From an uncultured bacterium (GTDB taxonomy: Bacteria > Planctomycetota > GCA-002687715), in contig CADEGH010000001.1 in NCBI GenBank assembly GCA_902826835.1, positions 62,001-126,000 on the forward strand: a stretch of DNA of 64,000 bases, in the 5' to 3' direction. Positions 1 to 8,721 of this stretch are shown in pieces; the first letter of the stretch is position 1, and each line of letters begins with the position of its first letter. The notes below the pieces were generated by a model that was given only the letters and a program-made list of their open reading frames with translations, did not search any database and was not told the DNA's origin. The translations under genes were made by a program, and so were the position numbers.

Positions 1-200
1 ACGCCGACCGAACGGGGCTCGATGACTCCGCTCGGCACGAGATGGAGGATGTGGGTCTTGTCGCCCACCTTCACAGTGTGCCCGGCGTTGGCGCCACCCT
101 GGGCCCGAACGATGATCTCGACCGAACGGCTGAGCACGTCGACGATCTTGCCTTTGCCTTCGTCGCCCCACTGCAACCCTACGAGCGCACTGACGCTCAT
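1..200 (-). CDS. purA: Adenylosuccinate synthetase, 5' part only (runs off the left edge)
   Basis: The first 66 codons are visible. They begin with an ATG at 200 and read [18 protein letters not shown], followed by [12 protein letters not shown]. These are the N-terminal GTP-binding glycine-rich loop (GDEGKGK, with the catalytic Asp) and the GGxNAGHT segment with the catalytic His that define PurA. The enzyme joins IMP and aspartate with GTP to make adenylosuccinate, the first committed step to AMP, in the cytoplasm. The start is fixed by the family N-terminus and by an ATGA overlap with the stop codon of carA, so the two are probably translationally coupled. The rest of the gene lies outside the window. 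Confidence 0.97.
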   Translation of the reverse strand, partial: MSVSALVGLQWGDEGKGKIVDVLSRSVEIIVRAQGGANAGHTVKVGDKTHILHLVPSGVIEPRSVG

Positions 201-1339
201 GACGACACTCCGTCGACCAAGTCGCGAAAGCGGCGAAACAGGTAGAGCGAATCGTGCGGGCCCGGGGCCGCTTCGGGGTGATACTGAACACTCATCGCGC
301 GCCGCCCGGGCAGGTCGAGTCCCTCTACGGTTCCGTCGTTGAGATTGAGGTGTGTGACACGACCGCCGCGCGCCGCCACTGAATTCGCTTCCACGGCAAA
401 CCCGTGGTTTTGGGCAGTGATTTCGACCTTCCCGGTCAAAAGATCCTTGACGGGTTGGTTACCCCCGTGATGACCGAATTTCAGTTTGAAGATTTCCGCA
501 CCGATGGCGGCGCCTAGGATCTGATGCCCGAGGCAAATGCCGAATACCGGCACGCGATCGAGCACCCCGCGAGCCGCCTCCACCGCGTATTTCAGAACCC
601 GGGGATCCCCGGGCCCGTTGCTCAAAACGACCCCGGCGGGAGTCTCTCTAAGAATCTCGGCGGCAGTAGCCTGCGCCGGCAACACGATCACTTCGAAGTT
701 GGCGGCTACGAGTGAACGAAAGATATTCGCCTTGGCGCCGTAGTCGATCACCACCACCCGCCGACGCGGCCGAGTCTCGAACCCACTCGAGATTTCGGGA
801 GTGTAGTTCTTGGGGGGAGCTTCCTCCCATTGGATGCGGCGGCCTCGGGTCACTTCCAACACGAGGTCGCGGCCCTCGAGATCAGGCACGTCCTCCAATG
901 CGGCCCGCAGTTGTTCGGGTTCTTGGTGCTCGGTGGTGAGCAACCCTTTCATGGACCCGTCCCGCCGCAACTTGCGGGTCAAGGCGCGCGTGTCGATGCC
1001 CTCGATCGCCACGATCCCGTTTCGGCGCAAATAAGCCGGGAGCTCTTCAGTGCTCCGGAAGTTGCTCGTGACCGGCGTGAGTTCCCGAACGATGAAGCCG
1101 GAGAGGTGGGGGCGCTCCGATTCCTCGTCCTCGCGATTGGTTCCGTAGTTGCCGATCAAGGGCGCCGTCATGCAGACGATCTGGCCCTTGTAACTCGGGT
1201 CGGAAATGACCTCTTGGTACCCGCAGAGACTCGTGTTGAACACGACCTCTCCCCCGGCGGTTCCCGAGGCACCAAGGCTCCTACCTGCGAAGATGGTGCC
1301 ATCCGCCAAGATCAACCGTGCCTCGGAATCCAAGGTCAT
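197..1339 (-). CDS. carA: Carbamoyl-phosphate synthase small (glutaminase) subunit
   Basis: A 380-residue protein, the usual CarA length. The N-terminal CPSase small-subunit domain covers about residues 1-180. The C-terminal class I glutamine amidotransferase domain has the nucleophile Cys269 in [11 protein letters not shown] and the partner residues His354 and Glu356 in QYHPEAA. It hydrolyses glutamine and passes ammonia to CarB, which makes carbamoyl phosphate for pyrimidines and arginine. CarB is not in this window. The ATG at 1339 overlaps the larB stop (ATGA), and the carA stop overlaps the purA start the same way, giving a larB-carA-purA translational chain. An open frame continues upstream of this ATG but does not match the family. 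Confidence 0.97.
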   Translation of the reverse strand: MTLDSEARLILADGTIFAGRSLGASGTAGGEVVFNTSLCGYQEVISDPSYKGQIVCMTAPLIGNYGTNREDEESERPHLSGFIVRELTPVTSNFRSTEELPAYLRRNGIVAIEGIDTRALTRKLRRDGSMKGLLTTEHQEPEQLRAALEDVPDLEGRDLVLEVTRGRRIQWEEAPPKNYTPEISSGFETRPRRRVVVIDYGAKANIFRSLVAANFEVIVLPAQATAAEILRETPAGVVLSNGPGDPRVLKYAVEAARGVLDRVPVFGICLGHQILGAAIGAEIFKLKFGHHGGNQPVKDLLTGKVEITAQNHGFAVEANSVAARGGRVTHLNLNDGTVEGLDLPGRRAMSVQYHPEAAPGPHDSLYLFRRFRDLVDGVSS

Positions 1340-2097
1340 GACACACCTCCGCCCACCGACTGCCGGTTGATCGTGGCCGCCGCGAACCCGGCCCCAAATC
1401 CGTTGTCGATGTTGACTACGGTCACCCCTGCCGCGCAGGAGTTCAGCATTCCCAAAAGAGCGGCAAGCCCCGAGAAAGAGGCTCCGTATCCGACGCTGGT
1501 CGGAACCGCGATCACCGGGCGATCGGTCAGGCCCGCCACTACGCTCGGAAGCGCGCCTTCCATCCCCGCCACGACCACGAGGGCGTTGGCACCTCGGATC
1601 AGATCCATGGCCGCGGCCAATCGATGCAGGCCCGCGACGCCGACGTCGAAACAAGTCTCGACGTGGGCCCCGAGGGCGCTTGCGGTGAGGAGGGCTTCCT
1701 CCGCGACTCCGAAGTCCGAGGTCCCCGCGGCCAGGATTCCGACTCGACCCGTCGCGGGGCGTGGCTCGCGGTCCAGAGTGGCGACCCGGCCCCTCGGGTG
1801 CCACCTGAGGTCGGGCGCCGCGCGCCGGGCGGCCTCCGCCTGCGCGGACGTGAGCCGCGTCAGCAGGATCCGCGGCGAGTGGCTCAAGATCGTGCGCGTG
1901 AGCGTTTCGATTTCTTCCTCGGACTTCCCGGGGCCAAACACCACCTCCGGGAAGCCGGTGCGCAGCCCGCGGTGGCGATCGACCCGCGCGAAGCCCAAAT
2001 CCGCGGTCGCTTGACCAATGCGGGACACGGCGACCGAAGGCGCAGTGCGCCCCGCCGCGACCGCATCGAGGAGTTCCCGCAAGTCCCGAGCATCCAT
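1336..2097 (-). CDS. larB: LarB-type nickel-pincer cofactor biosynthesis protein (AIR carboxylase-like)
   Basis: The protein has 253 residues from the ATG at 2097, starting MDARDLRELLDAVAAG, the usual LarB length and N-terminus. The C-terminal half resembles the PurE/AIR-carboxylase fold, with glycine-rich segments such as ILAAGTSDFGVAEEA and VVAGMEGALPSVVAGL. Characterised LarB proteins carboxylate and hydrolyse nicotinic acid adenine dinucleotide as the first step to the nickel-pincer nucleotide of lactate racemase. No larA, larC or larE is seen here, so the local role is uncertain; a PurE-like role in purine metabolism is the main alternative given the purA neighbour. It is the first gene of an overlapping trio and follows tsaD after 190 bp in which I see no gene. 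Confidence 0.86.
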   Translation of the reverse strand: MDARDLRELLDAVAAGRTAPSVAVSRIGQATADLGFARVDRHRGLRTGFPEVVFGPGKSEEEIETLTRTILSHSPRILLTRLTSAQAEAARRAAPDLRWHPRGRVATLDREPRPATGRVGILAAGTSDFGVAEEALLTASALGAHVETCFDVGVAGLHRLAAAMDLIRGANALVVVAGMEGALPSVVAGLTDRPVIAVPTSVGYGASFSGLAALLGMLNSCAAGVTVVNIDNGFGAGFAAATINRQSVGGGVS

Positions 2098-2287
2098 GGC
2101 ATATGGCCACCGAGCGGCCGGGGGCGGTTCTAACCTTGTGACCCTGGTAGATCCACCTCGGGGAGGCCCCGATTCCTTGCGCGCGTTGCAGTTCGCCAGC
2201 CGCAGATGGCCCGGCCGAGGGAGGGCCCCGTCCGAGCCCGGGGGTCGAGATCCGCAGACGCCCCACCGAGTCGGTAGCAATGAGTTA

Positions 2288-3337
2288 TCAGCTCTCGGCC
2301 CACGCGAGCCTCGGCCACACTGCCCTCGGGGCCGGAGACAGGGGCACGACGCGGCCACCTCGCTTGCGGTGAACTTCGAACCCTCGCGCGGCAATCATCG
2401 CCGCGTTGTCCGAGCAGTAGGCGGGAGGGGCGTGCCACAGGTCGATCCCCTCCTCTGCGGCCATGACGAGCAGGGCGTCGCGCAGCGGTCGATTGCAGGC
2501 CACCCCCCCTCCCACGGCGAGGCGGCGCAAGCCGGTTCGGTGGAGCGCTCTTCGGGCCTTCTCGACCAGCACGTCCACGACGCAGGCCTGGAACGAAGCC
2601 GCCACGTCGGCGACAGCGGTGCCAGCCTTCAGCGACGGGAGGGGTCGACCGGTCGGATCCTGGCCAAAGCAGGTGTAGAGCACCGCCGTTTTCAGGCCGG
2701 AGAAAGAAAAGTCCAGCGATCGTGGCCCGAGCAGCGGGCGTTTCAGGGCGATGGAGTTCGGGCTACCCGCCAGGGCGGCAGCCTGGATGGCCGGCCCGCC
2801 GGGGTAGCCGAGACCAAGCAGCTTGGCCACCTTGTCGAACGCCTCCCCCGCCGCGTCGTCCAGGGTCGCGCCCAAGAGCTCGTGCTGGAAGACCCCGGAC
2901 GAGCGAAACAAGTGCGTATGACCGCCGCTCACCACGAGGGACACGAATGGATACTGAGGGAGCGAAGATCTGGCGAGAAACGGCGCACCCAGGTGGGCCT
3001 CGATGTGATTCACCCCCACGAGCGGCCGCTCGGCTGCGATCGCCAAGGCCTCGGCGCCAGCAATGCCCGAAAGCAGCGCCGCCTGGAGCCCCGGCCGTTC
3101 GGTAACCGCGATCAAGTCCACGGACGTGAGTTCGACACTCGCCGAATTCAGGGCCGCGCGCAGGGCCGGCAAGAGGTGAACGACGTGTTCACGCGCTGCG
3201 ATCTCCGGCACCACACCCCCGAAACGGGCGTGCCTCGCCACCTGGGTTCGCACCACGTTCGCTAGGACCTCGACTCCGTCTCGCACCAGAGCGATCGAAG
3301 TCTCGTCGCAGGAAGTTTCGATTCCGAGTACGAGCAC
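2288..3337 (-). CDS. tsaD: tRNA N6-threonylcarbamoyladenosine (t6A) biosynthesis protein TsaD
   Basis: A 349-residue ASKHA-fold protein with a GTG start, beginning MLVLGIETSCDETS, the standard TsaD opening. Metal ligands His111 and His115 lie in the conserved NHIEAHL motif, and VSGGHTHLF and the C-terminal AVGGGVACN segment follow. TsaD transfers the threonylcarbamoyl group to A37 of tRNAs that read ANN codons, working with TsaB and TsaE, neither of which is in the window. The start lies just after the ctpA stop, so it probably belongs to the same transcript. Identification is secure. Confidence 0.97.
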   Translation of the reverse strand: MLVLGIETSCDETSIALVRDGVEVLANVVRTQVARHARFGGVVPEIAAREHVVHLLPALRAALNSASVELTSVDLIAVTERPGLQAALLSGIAGAEALAIAAERPLVGVNHIEAHLGAPFLARSSLPQYPFVSLVVSGGHTHLFRSSGVFQHELLGATLDDAAGEAFDKVAKLLGLGYPGGPAIQAAALAGSPNSIALKRPLLGPRSLDFSFSGLKTAVLYTCFGQDPTGRPLPSLKAGTAVADVAASFQACVVDVLVEKARRALHRTGLRRLAVGGGVACNRPLRDALLVMAAEEGIDLWHAPPAYCSDNAAMIAARGFEVHRKRGGRVVPLSPAPRAVWPRLAWAES

Positions 3338-3340
3338 GCT

Positions 3341-4645
3341 TCAGCGCCCTCCCCGATCCTCGGGAGCCCGCCCGAGCAGGAGCTCGGTGGCCGCTGCGAG
3401 CCAAGGGTCCTTCCAGTCTGCGGGGATTCCGCTGGCTGGATCGCCGGCGGCAAGCGCTTCCGTAGTCCAGCGAATGCGAGAGCGACGAATCTCCGCCCAC
3501 CGAGACTCCTCGGGGCGAAGTGGAGGCAACACCAGGAGTGGGCAGAGGCCGCCGACCCGGTCGGGTTCCAGTTCGGGGAGTCCGATGTCCTTCTCGATGC
3601 ACCGCCCCGACGGAGTGAAGTAGTGGGCCGTCGTCAGCTTGACGCCGACGCCCGTGACGGAGTCCAAGTCCAACTCCGTTTGCACGACTCCCTTGCCGTA
3701 GGTGCGCTCCCCCAAAAGGGGGGCTCGTGCATGGTCCTCGAGCGCTCCCGCAAGCACTTCGGCCGCACTCGCGGTGTTGCGATCGACGAGCACGACGAGC
3801 GGGAGCTTGGCATCCGAGGCTTGCGGTGGAGCACGAAAGGACCGCTCCTCGTTGCGACCGCGCGTGGTCACGATCACGACGCGCTCCAAGAATCGGCCGG
3901 CCATCGCGACCGCCGCTTCGAGAAGGCCTCCCCGGTTTCCGCGCAGGTCCAGAACCAAAGACTGCATGCCCAGACTGCGCAGCCGGCTCAACTCGGCATC
4001 CAAGCCTGAGACGGTGTTCCGACGGAACGCGGTCACGACGATCCAGCCGACTCGAGAGTTTCCGCCGAGCAGCGCCCCTCGCACCGAAGGTTCGTCGACC
4101 AGCCGGCGCTTCAGCAAATGCACCTGTTCGGACCCGTCCGGCTTCTGAATCCCCAAGCGGACTTCGCTGCCCGACACTCCGGACAGGCCTCGTGCGAGTT
4201 CCCGCACATCCGGGAAGGACTCCCACTCTCGACCGTCGATACTTCGGATGGTGTCCAGCGGGCCGATCCCCGCCAGTTCCGCCGGTCCTTTGGGCAACAC
4301 GTCCATGATCACGAGTCGCCCGTCGAGCTCGAGGGTCGCAATGCCGATGCCGACAAACGCTCCGGCGGCATCGCGCCTATGCTCCTCCCACTCCGCGGGC
4401 GTGTAGAGCCGAGAATGCCGGTCGAGGCTCGTCATGAGGCCCGCACCCGCGCCTAGCACCGCCCGCTCCAGGTCCGGCTGAACCACGTAGTTGGCCTCGA
4501 CCAGTTCCATCAGCTCACGGTAGAGCGTTTCTCCCGGCGCCGCTGGCGGCGGCAATGGCCGCTCGCGCACCGCGGCCAAGACGCCCACGGCGAGCGCCAC
4601 GAGAACGAGCGGAGAGAGGAAGGCGAGGACGCGGTCGCGCGGCAT
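3341..4645 (-). CDS. S41 family C-terminal processing peptidase (CtpA-like)
   Basis: 434 residues. The N-terminus has a single hydrophobic segment (about residues 8-26), so the protein is exported or membrane-anchored. It is followed by a PDZ domain (about 95-170, with FVGIGIATLELDGR and LAGIGPLDTIRSIDG) and the S41 catalytic core. The nucleophile Ser293 is in RNTASAAE and the general base Lys318 in GERTYGKG. This family cleaves the C-terminal tails of periplasmic proteins. The ATG at 4645 shares its A with the TGA of the upstream DUF192 gene (TGATG), so this start is preferred over an upstream in-frame ATG. It is about 4 bp from tsaD. Confidence 0.93.
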   Translation of the reverse strand: MPRDRVLAFLSPLVLVALAVGVLAAVRERPLPPPAAPGETLYRELMELVEANYVVQPDLERAVLGAGAGLMTSLDRHSRLYTPAEWEEHRRDAAGAFVGIGIATLELDGRLVIMDVLPKGPAELAGIGPLDTIRSIDGREWESFPDVRELARGLSGVSGSEVRLGIQKPDGSEQVHLLKRRLVDEPSVRGALLGGNSRVGWIVVTAFRRNTVSGLDAELSRLRSLGMQSLVLDLRGNRGGLLEAAVAMAGRFLERVVIVTTRGRNEERSFRAPPQASDAKLPLVVLVDRNTASAAEVLAGALEDHARAPLLGERTYGKGVVQTELDLDSVTGVGVKLTTAHYFTPSGRCIEKDIGLPELEPDRVGGLCPLLVLPPLRPEESRWAEIRRSRIRWTTEALAAGDPASGIPADWKDPWLAAATELLLGRAPEDRGGR

Positions 4646-5178
4646 CAGTGGGAACGCTTGGAGGCGTGAGTGGGAATGCCTCGAAGGGTGGTCCCCCGCA
4701 CGGCGCCGAAGCGCCGACACCAGCCGCGTGTGACCTCAAGCACAAAGGCGGCAGGTTCGGGCGACACGGCGCGAGGAATCTCCGCATCCGTCGCCCCCGG
4801 TTTTGGCGCCACGATTTCGGTAATCCCGAGTACTTGTCCATGGGCGTCGACCCAAACGATGTCGAGGTCGAGACGGCAGTCCTTCATCCAGTAGCGCCGA
4901 ATGTCCAAATCGTCGTAGACGAACAGCATGCCTTCGTCGTCCGCGAGTGCGGCGACATCCTGTAGCCCACGCTGCCTTTCCGTGGGAGTGCTCGCCACTG
5001 CCACCCAGAGCGGCCGTCCGGCCAATTCGAGGGCAAGGCGTCCGTCGGTGCCGCGCTCACCCACAGGATGAGGCGAGCTGACAGTTTGTGGTCCCGCCGG
5101 ACAGCCGGCCAGCAATAGGACCACAAGCCAGAGCACGAGGATCGAGGGGAGATCGCAGCGAGTCTTCACGCTCGTCAT
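4645..5178 (-). CDS. DUF192 family lipoprotein
   Basis: 177 residues from the ATG at 5178. An N-terminal hydrophobic stretch ends in LLLAGC, a clear lipobox, so this should be a lipid-anchored periplasmic protein. The rest matches DUF192: LWVAVASTPTERQRGL, then GMLFVYDD, RRYWMKDC and a C-terminal VLEVTRGWC. DUF192 proteins are small beta-rich proteins of unknown biochemical role. It is directly coupled to the S41 protease gene (TGATG). The maf gene ends 87 bp upstream. Confidence 0.85.
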   Translation of the reverse strand: MTSVKTRCDLPSILVLWLVVLLLAGCPAGPQTVSSPHPVGERGTDGRLALELAGRPLWVAVASTPTERQRGLQDVAALADDEGMLFVYDDLDIRRYWMKDCRLDLDIVWVDAHGQVLGITEIVAPKPGATDAEIPRAVSPEPAAFVLEVTRGWCRRFGAVRGTTLRGIPTHASKRSH

Positions 5179-5265
5179 TCTACTACGGGAACCGAGTGAA
5201 GCGGGCGTCGGCCCCGAGCGCTCCGCCGCGAACAACATGGGGTGACCGGAGCGAGCGCGAACTGC

Positions 5266-5829
5266 TCAGGGGGAAGCGTGGAGCATCCGACCGAGGAGCT
5301 CCATCGGGAGCCCTACGACGTTGCTCCAGGATCCCTCGAGGCCCGTGACCAACCGATCACCCGTCTCCTGAATCGCGTAGGCACCGGCCTTTCCCTCGCT
5401 CTCCCCCGAATCGACGTAGGCCTCGATTTCGACCTGAGGAAGCTCACGCATCCACACCCTAGTGCAGTCCCGGGCGCTCCGCGCCAAACCCGTCGCCACG
5501 TCGATCAGGGCAACTCCCGTCACGACCCGGTGCTCCCGACCCGACAGGAGTCGGAGCATTCGAATCGCGTCGGCCCGGTCGGTCGGCTTGCCGAAGAGGG
5601 TGTCGCCGATGGCCACCACCGTGTCAGCCCCCAAGACGAGCCCACCCCGTGCGTGGCGAGCCCCGGCCCGAGCCTTGCGAAGCGCGAGCATCTCCGCGAC
5701 GTCCTCCGGACTCACTCCGGGCGAGTAGGACTCGTCCACTTCGCCATCGACCAGGGAGTAGGCGATGCCGGCCTCGCGGAGCAACTCGCGACGCCGGGGC
5801 GACCTCGACGCCAGCCACAGCGAGCTCAC
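5266..5829 (-). CDS. maf: Maf-like nucleoside triphosphate pyrophosphatase
   Basis: 187 residues starting at a GTG (5829) whose bases form a GTGA overlap with the stop of the Nth-like gene. Family motifs run in order: SLWLASRSPRRRELL at the N-terminus, EVDESY, GLVLGADTVV, GKPTDRADA and the C-terminal GSWSNVVGLPMELL. Maf proteins hydrolyse non-canonical or modified nucleotides (dTTP/UTP or m7GTP class) and have been linked to septum formation. The match near the end resembles the dTTP/UTP group, but the substrate class is not certain from sequence alone. An upstream extension in the same frame lies inside the preceding gene and is not supported. Confidence 0.93.
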   Translation of the reverse strand: MSSLWLASRSPRRRELLREAGIAYSLVDGEVDESYSPGVSPEDVAEMLALRKARAGARHARGGLVLGADTVVAIGDTLFGKPTDRADAIRMLRLLSGREHRVVTGVALIDVATGLARSARDCTRVWMRELPQVEIEAYVDSGESEGKAGAYAIQETGDRLVTGLEGSWSNVVGLPMELLGRMLHASP

Positions 5830-6587
5830 TTGCGGGCCTTGGTCGCCACTTTGGCCTTTTTGGCCGCTGGACGCTCCGCCGCCGGCTTCGCCGGATTCGT
5901 TTCGCCTTCCGCAGCCGAGGGACAGTGTTTGCGTAGTTCGCAGCGTCCACAAAGCGGCTGGCGAGCGACGCAGGTATCTTCGGCCAAGTGCAGGAGGCCC
6001 CACTGGGCTCGCAGTCGCTCCGTCTCGGGCGCTACCCGGTGGATCGCGGCCCGCACCGCGCTCGCCGCGGTGGTCTTCTCGGGCAGCCACTTCAATCGCT
6101 GCAGGACGCGGGCCAGCCCCGAGTGCGTCACCACCCCCGCGCGGTCGCCGCCGAACAGCGGGATGATGCTCGACACGGTCGGGAATTTCTCCGAAAACCA
6201 TGCCAAGAAGCGTTCCCGCTTGCGGGCCGCTTCGCTGTCGGTCGAACCCGGAGCCATGAAGTCGAGGTTGACTTTGTTGAAGCGATTGAAAATCGTGCCG
6301 AGAAGATCACGCAGATGGTCGGCGCGATCCTGGGGACCGGTACTGCCGAGCGCCGACGTGATCTTCCGGAGCTCGTAGGCGGAAGTCACCCGGACCTCGT
6401 TCCAGTCGACGTAGTGCGTCTGGAGCTTTTTCACCGCGGCCTGCGCGCGCCGGAAATCGGTGCGCTGAGCGAGGATCAGGAGCACGACCTGATCCAGCGC
6501 TCGTTCCTCCGTGAATTCCGTGGGGCCCCCGTAGACCCTTTCCAGGGTCTCGAGCACGACCTTCTCGGAAGCAGGGCGACTGCTCAT
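5826..6587 (-). CDS. Endonuclease III-like HhH-GPD protein lacking the expected catalytic residues
   Basis: 253 residues from the ATG at 6587, which is preceded by AAGGA. The fold is that of endonuclease III: LLILAQRTDFRRAQAAV matches the LLSAQTTD region, and a C-terminal iron-sulphur loop has Cys206-X6-Cys213-X2-Cys216-X5-Cys222, the exact Nth spacing. However, the helix-hairpin-helix segment that normally reads LPGVGRKTA, followed by VDTH, is here IPLFGGDRAGVVTHS. The catalytic Lys is absent and the catalytic Asp position is Val153. It may therefore bind damaged or abasic DNA without cleaving, or use other residues. The C-terminus is a Lys/Ala-rich tail. It lies between rpsP and maf and overlaps maf by four bases. 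Confidence 0.85.
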   Translation of the reverse strand: MSSRPASEKVVLETLERVYGGPTEFTEERALDQVVLLILAQRTDFRRAQAAVKKLQTHYVDWNEVRVTSAYELRKITSALGSTGPQDRADHLRDLLGTIFNRFNKVNLDFMAPGSTDSEAARKRERFLAWFSEKFPTVSSIIPLFGGDRAGVVTHSGLARVLQRLKWLPEKTTAASAVRAAIHRVAPETERLRAQWGLLHLAEDTCVARQPLCGRCELRKHCPSAAEGETNPAKPAAERPAAKKAKVATKARK

Positions 6588-6612
6588 CGGATCGTCCTTT
6601 CCGAACCGAGAC

Positions 6613-6987
6613 TCACGACTTGGCGCGGGCCTTCGGTGCCGCCGGCTTCGCGGTCCCGGCACGAGCCTTCTTCTTGGCGCGAGACACCTTGCGAGCTTCG
6701 GCGTGAGCGAGGTTCTGCTTCTTGTCGCGGGCGCGCTTCGAGAAGCTGATGCCCGCTTCGCGCAGGAAGGACTTCACGGTGTCGGAAGGGATCGCACCCT
6801 TGGCCAACCAGCGCTCGGTCTTGTCCTTGTCGAGCTTGACCCGCTGGCCGGTGGACTCGATCGGGTCGTAGTAGCCGAGGAGTTCGAGGGCTTCCCCGTC
6901 GCGGCGGGTGCGGGTGTCGAACACGCCGATGCGGAAGAAGGGACGGTGCACACGGCCAATCAGGGTGCAGCGGAGCTTGACGGACAT
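6613..6987 (-). CDS. rpsP: 30S ribosomal protein S16
   Basis: 124 residues. The first 80 are a textbook S16 (MSVKLRCTLIGRVHRPFFRI, later LELLGYYDP and ERWLAKGAIPSDTV). The last 40 form a basic Lys/Ala-rich extension, a common variation in this protein. S16 binds 16S rRNA early in small-subunit assembly. It follows ffh after about 10 bp, the classic ffh-rpsP order, and here the rimM-trmD-rplS genes that usually follow are replaced by the Nth-like gene and maf. Confidence 0.98.
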   Translation of the reverse strand: MSVKLRCTLIGRVHRPFFRIGVFDTRTRRDGEALELLGYYDPIESTGQRVKLDKDKTERWLAKGAIPSDTVKSFLREAGISFSKRARDKKQNLAHAEARKVSRAKKKARAGTAKPAAPKARAKS

Positions 6988-6997
6988 CAGTGGTTTC

Positions 6998-8464
6998 CTA
7001 CTTGCGTTTCTTCTTGTTCTTGCGCGCCTTGATTCGGTCGACGCGCTGTTGATGTTGGCGAAAGGCCTTGAGGTGGGAGACGTTGAGCGGATTCACGCCC
7101 AGTGCGCGCATCCGATCGAGCTCCTTTTGTTTCTCTTTGCGCAGGGAGCGTGTCGGATCCATCAAAGACCCGAGCATGCCCATCTTCTTGAACATCTGCA
7201 TCTGCTTCTTCATGTTCTTGAAGTTGCGGATGAGTTGATCGATTTGTTCGACCGAAACGCCCGACCCGCGCGCCACGCGCTGTCTTCGGGAGAGATTCAG
7301 GATTTCGGGGTGCTCTCGTTCGGTGGTCGTCATTGAGAGGATCATCGCCCGCGTGCGATCGAACTCGCGCTCGTCGATGTTCATACCCTGCATCTGCCCA
7401 CCGAGCCCGGGCATCATCTCGAGCAGATTCTTGATGGGCCCCATGGCCCGGATCTTCTCGAGGAGACCGAGGAAATCGGCAAGGGTGAACGAACCGAGAA
7501 ACATCTTCTCGGCTTGTTCCTGAGCCTCTTCCTCGCTGATGACCTCCTGAGCCTTTTCGACCAGGCTCACCACGTCGCCCATGCCGAGAATGCGCTCGGC
7601 CATGCGCTGCGGATAGAAGACGTCGAGCTTATCCAGCTTCTCGCCCTGGCCGACGAACTTGATCGGTTTTCCGGTGACCGCCTTGACGCTCAGGGCCGCG
7701 CCGCCTCGGGCGTCGCCGTCGAGCTTGGTCAGAATGACTCCGGTGAGCGGTAGGCGTTCGTCGAAGGCTTTTGCCGACGTCACCGCGTCCTGACCGGTCA
7801 TGGCGTCACAAACGAGGAGCACTTCGTGCGGGGAGGTGCGGCGTGCCACCTCGGCAACCTCGGTCATCAGGGCATCGTCGATGTGCAAACGACCCGCGGT
7901 GTCGAGGATGACCGTGTCGAAATTTTCCCGTTTGGCACGATCCACCGCGCGGGCGCAGACTTCGGGCGGGGCGACACCCTTCTCGGCATGGACGGCGACC
8001 TCGAGATCTCGACCCAAGACCTGGAGTTGATCCACCGCGGCCGGACGCTGGAGGTCGGCCGCCACCATGAGAACCTTGCGCCCTTCTTTTTTGAGCCGAT
8101 TCGCGAGCTTCCCGCAGGTCGTAGTTTTTCCGGCCCCTTGCAGGCCGGCCATCAGGATCACGGTCGGCCCGCGTTCGGCTCGCACGAGCGGCGCCGCCTC
8201 CGGCCCCATGAGCTTGGCCAATTCGTCGCTGATGACCTTGATGATCATCTGCCCGGGGTCGACCCCCTTGACGACCGCCTGGCCCAAGGCAGCGTCTTTC
8301 ACCCGCTGAATGAAATCCCGGGCCACTCCGAGTTGGACATCCGCCTCCAAAAGGGCCATGCGCACGTCGCGCAGGGCCTCCTGGACGTTGTCTTCGGTGA
8401 GCTTGTCCTTGCCCTGAAAGCGGCGGGCAAGGTTTTGAAAGCTGGCGCTGAGGGATTCGAACAT
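6998..8464 (-). CDS. ffh: Signal recognition particle protein Ffh (SRP54)
   Basis: 488 residues. The N domain begins MFESLSASFQNLARRFQGK. The G domain has GLQGAGKTTTCGKL, DTAGRLHIDD and TKLDGDARGG, the SRP GTPase signatures. A methionine-rich M domain follows (MMPGLGGQMQGMNI, MKKQMQMFKKMGMLGSLM) and the C-terminus is Lys-rich. Ffh binds signal peptides and the SRP RNA at the ribosome and docks with FtsY at the membrane. It is the first gene of the long minus-strand run that ends in purA. A plausible promoter lies about 90 bp upstream. Confidence 0.98.
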   Translation of the reverse strand: MFESLSASFQNLARRFQGKDKLTEDNVQEALRDVRMALLEADVQLGVARDFIQRVKDAALGQAVVKGVDPGQMIIKVISDELAKLMGPEAAPLVRAERGPTVILMAGLQGAGKTTTCGKLANRLKKEGRKVLMVAADLQRPAAVDQLQVLGRDLEVAVHAEKGVAPPEVCARAVDRAKRENFDTVILDTAGRLHIDDALMTEVAEVARRTSPHEVLLVCDAMTGQDAVTSAKAFDERLPLTGVILTKLDGDARGGAALSVKAVTGKPIKFVGQGEKLDKLDVFYPQRMAERILGMGDVVSLVEKAQEVISEEEAQEQAEKMFLGSFTLADFLGLLEKIRAMGPIKNLLEMMPGLGGQMQGMNIDEREFDRTRAMILSMTTTEREHPEILNLSRRQRVARGSGVSVEQIDQLIRNFKNMKKQMQMFKKMGMLGSLMDPTRSLRKEKQKELDRMRALGVNPLNVSHLKAFRQHQQRVDRIKARKNKKKRK

Positions 8465-8554
8465 GGAATGAAAAAGGCACCGAGCGGCGACGGAACGAAC
8501 CGGCGCCCCGCGGCAAATGGGTTGGAACGGGGGGCCCCCCCCACGAAGCCGCGC

Positions 8555-8583
8555 ATCGTAACCCGGCCCCCGGAGCCGAGCAA
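8555..8583 (-). promoter_or_regulatory. Candidate sigma-70-type promoter for ffh
   Basis: On the minus strand TTGCTC (8583-8578) and TACGAT (8560-8555) are 17 bp apart, 91 bp upstream of the ffh ATG. The -10 box matches 4 of 6 consensus bases and the -35 box 3 of 6. The gap on the ffh side also holds a run of G and C (about 8530-8542). Inference only. Confidence 0.4.
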
Positions 8584-8602
8584 CGGACTTAGGGGAGCGG
8601 TC

Positions 8603-8631
8603 TTGATGTTGATCTTTGGCATATCAATATG
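8603..8631 (+). promoter_or_regulatory. AT-rich island with inverted repeat upstream of the TPR/alpha-CTD gene
   Basis: The only AT-rich stretch between ffh and the 8722 gene. It contains TTGAT (8609-8613) and ATCAA (8623-8627) as an inverted repeat with a 9-base gap, inside TTGATGTTGATC and ATATCAATATG. It could be a promoter region or an operator; no pair of boxes with ideal spacing is present. Confidence 0.3.
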
Positions 8632-8721
8632 GGGATTCACGCGCACCTGCCGGCCTGACCTCTCCCCAACTCGGGAATTTCGGTCGGATGGCTGGCCCGA
8701 CCCGGCCGGAGAGCCCCCTCG

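Noticed and set aside
197..2266. A 689-codon frame that would join carA to a long N-terminal extension
   Set aside because: The extension overlaps larB and is Arg/Gly-rich noise; the CarA start is fixed by ATGA overlap and by the family N-terminus.
830..3265. Plus-strand open frames of about 390-415 codons opposite carA, larB and tsaD
   Set aside because: They match no family and the minus strand carries clear motifs throughout.
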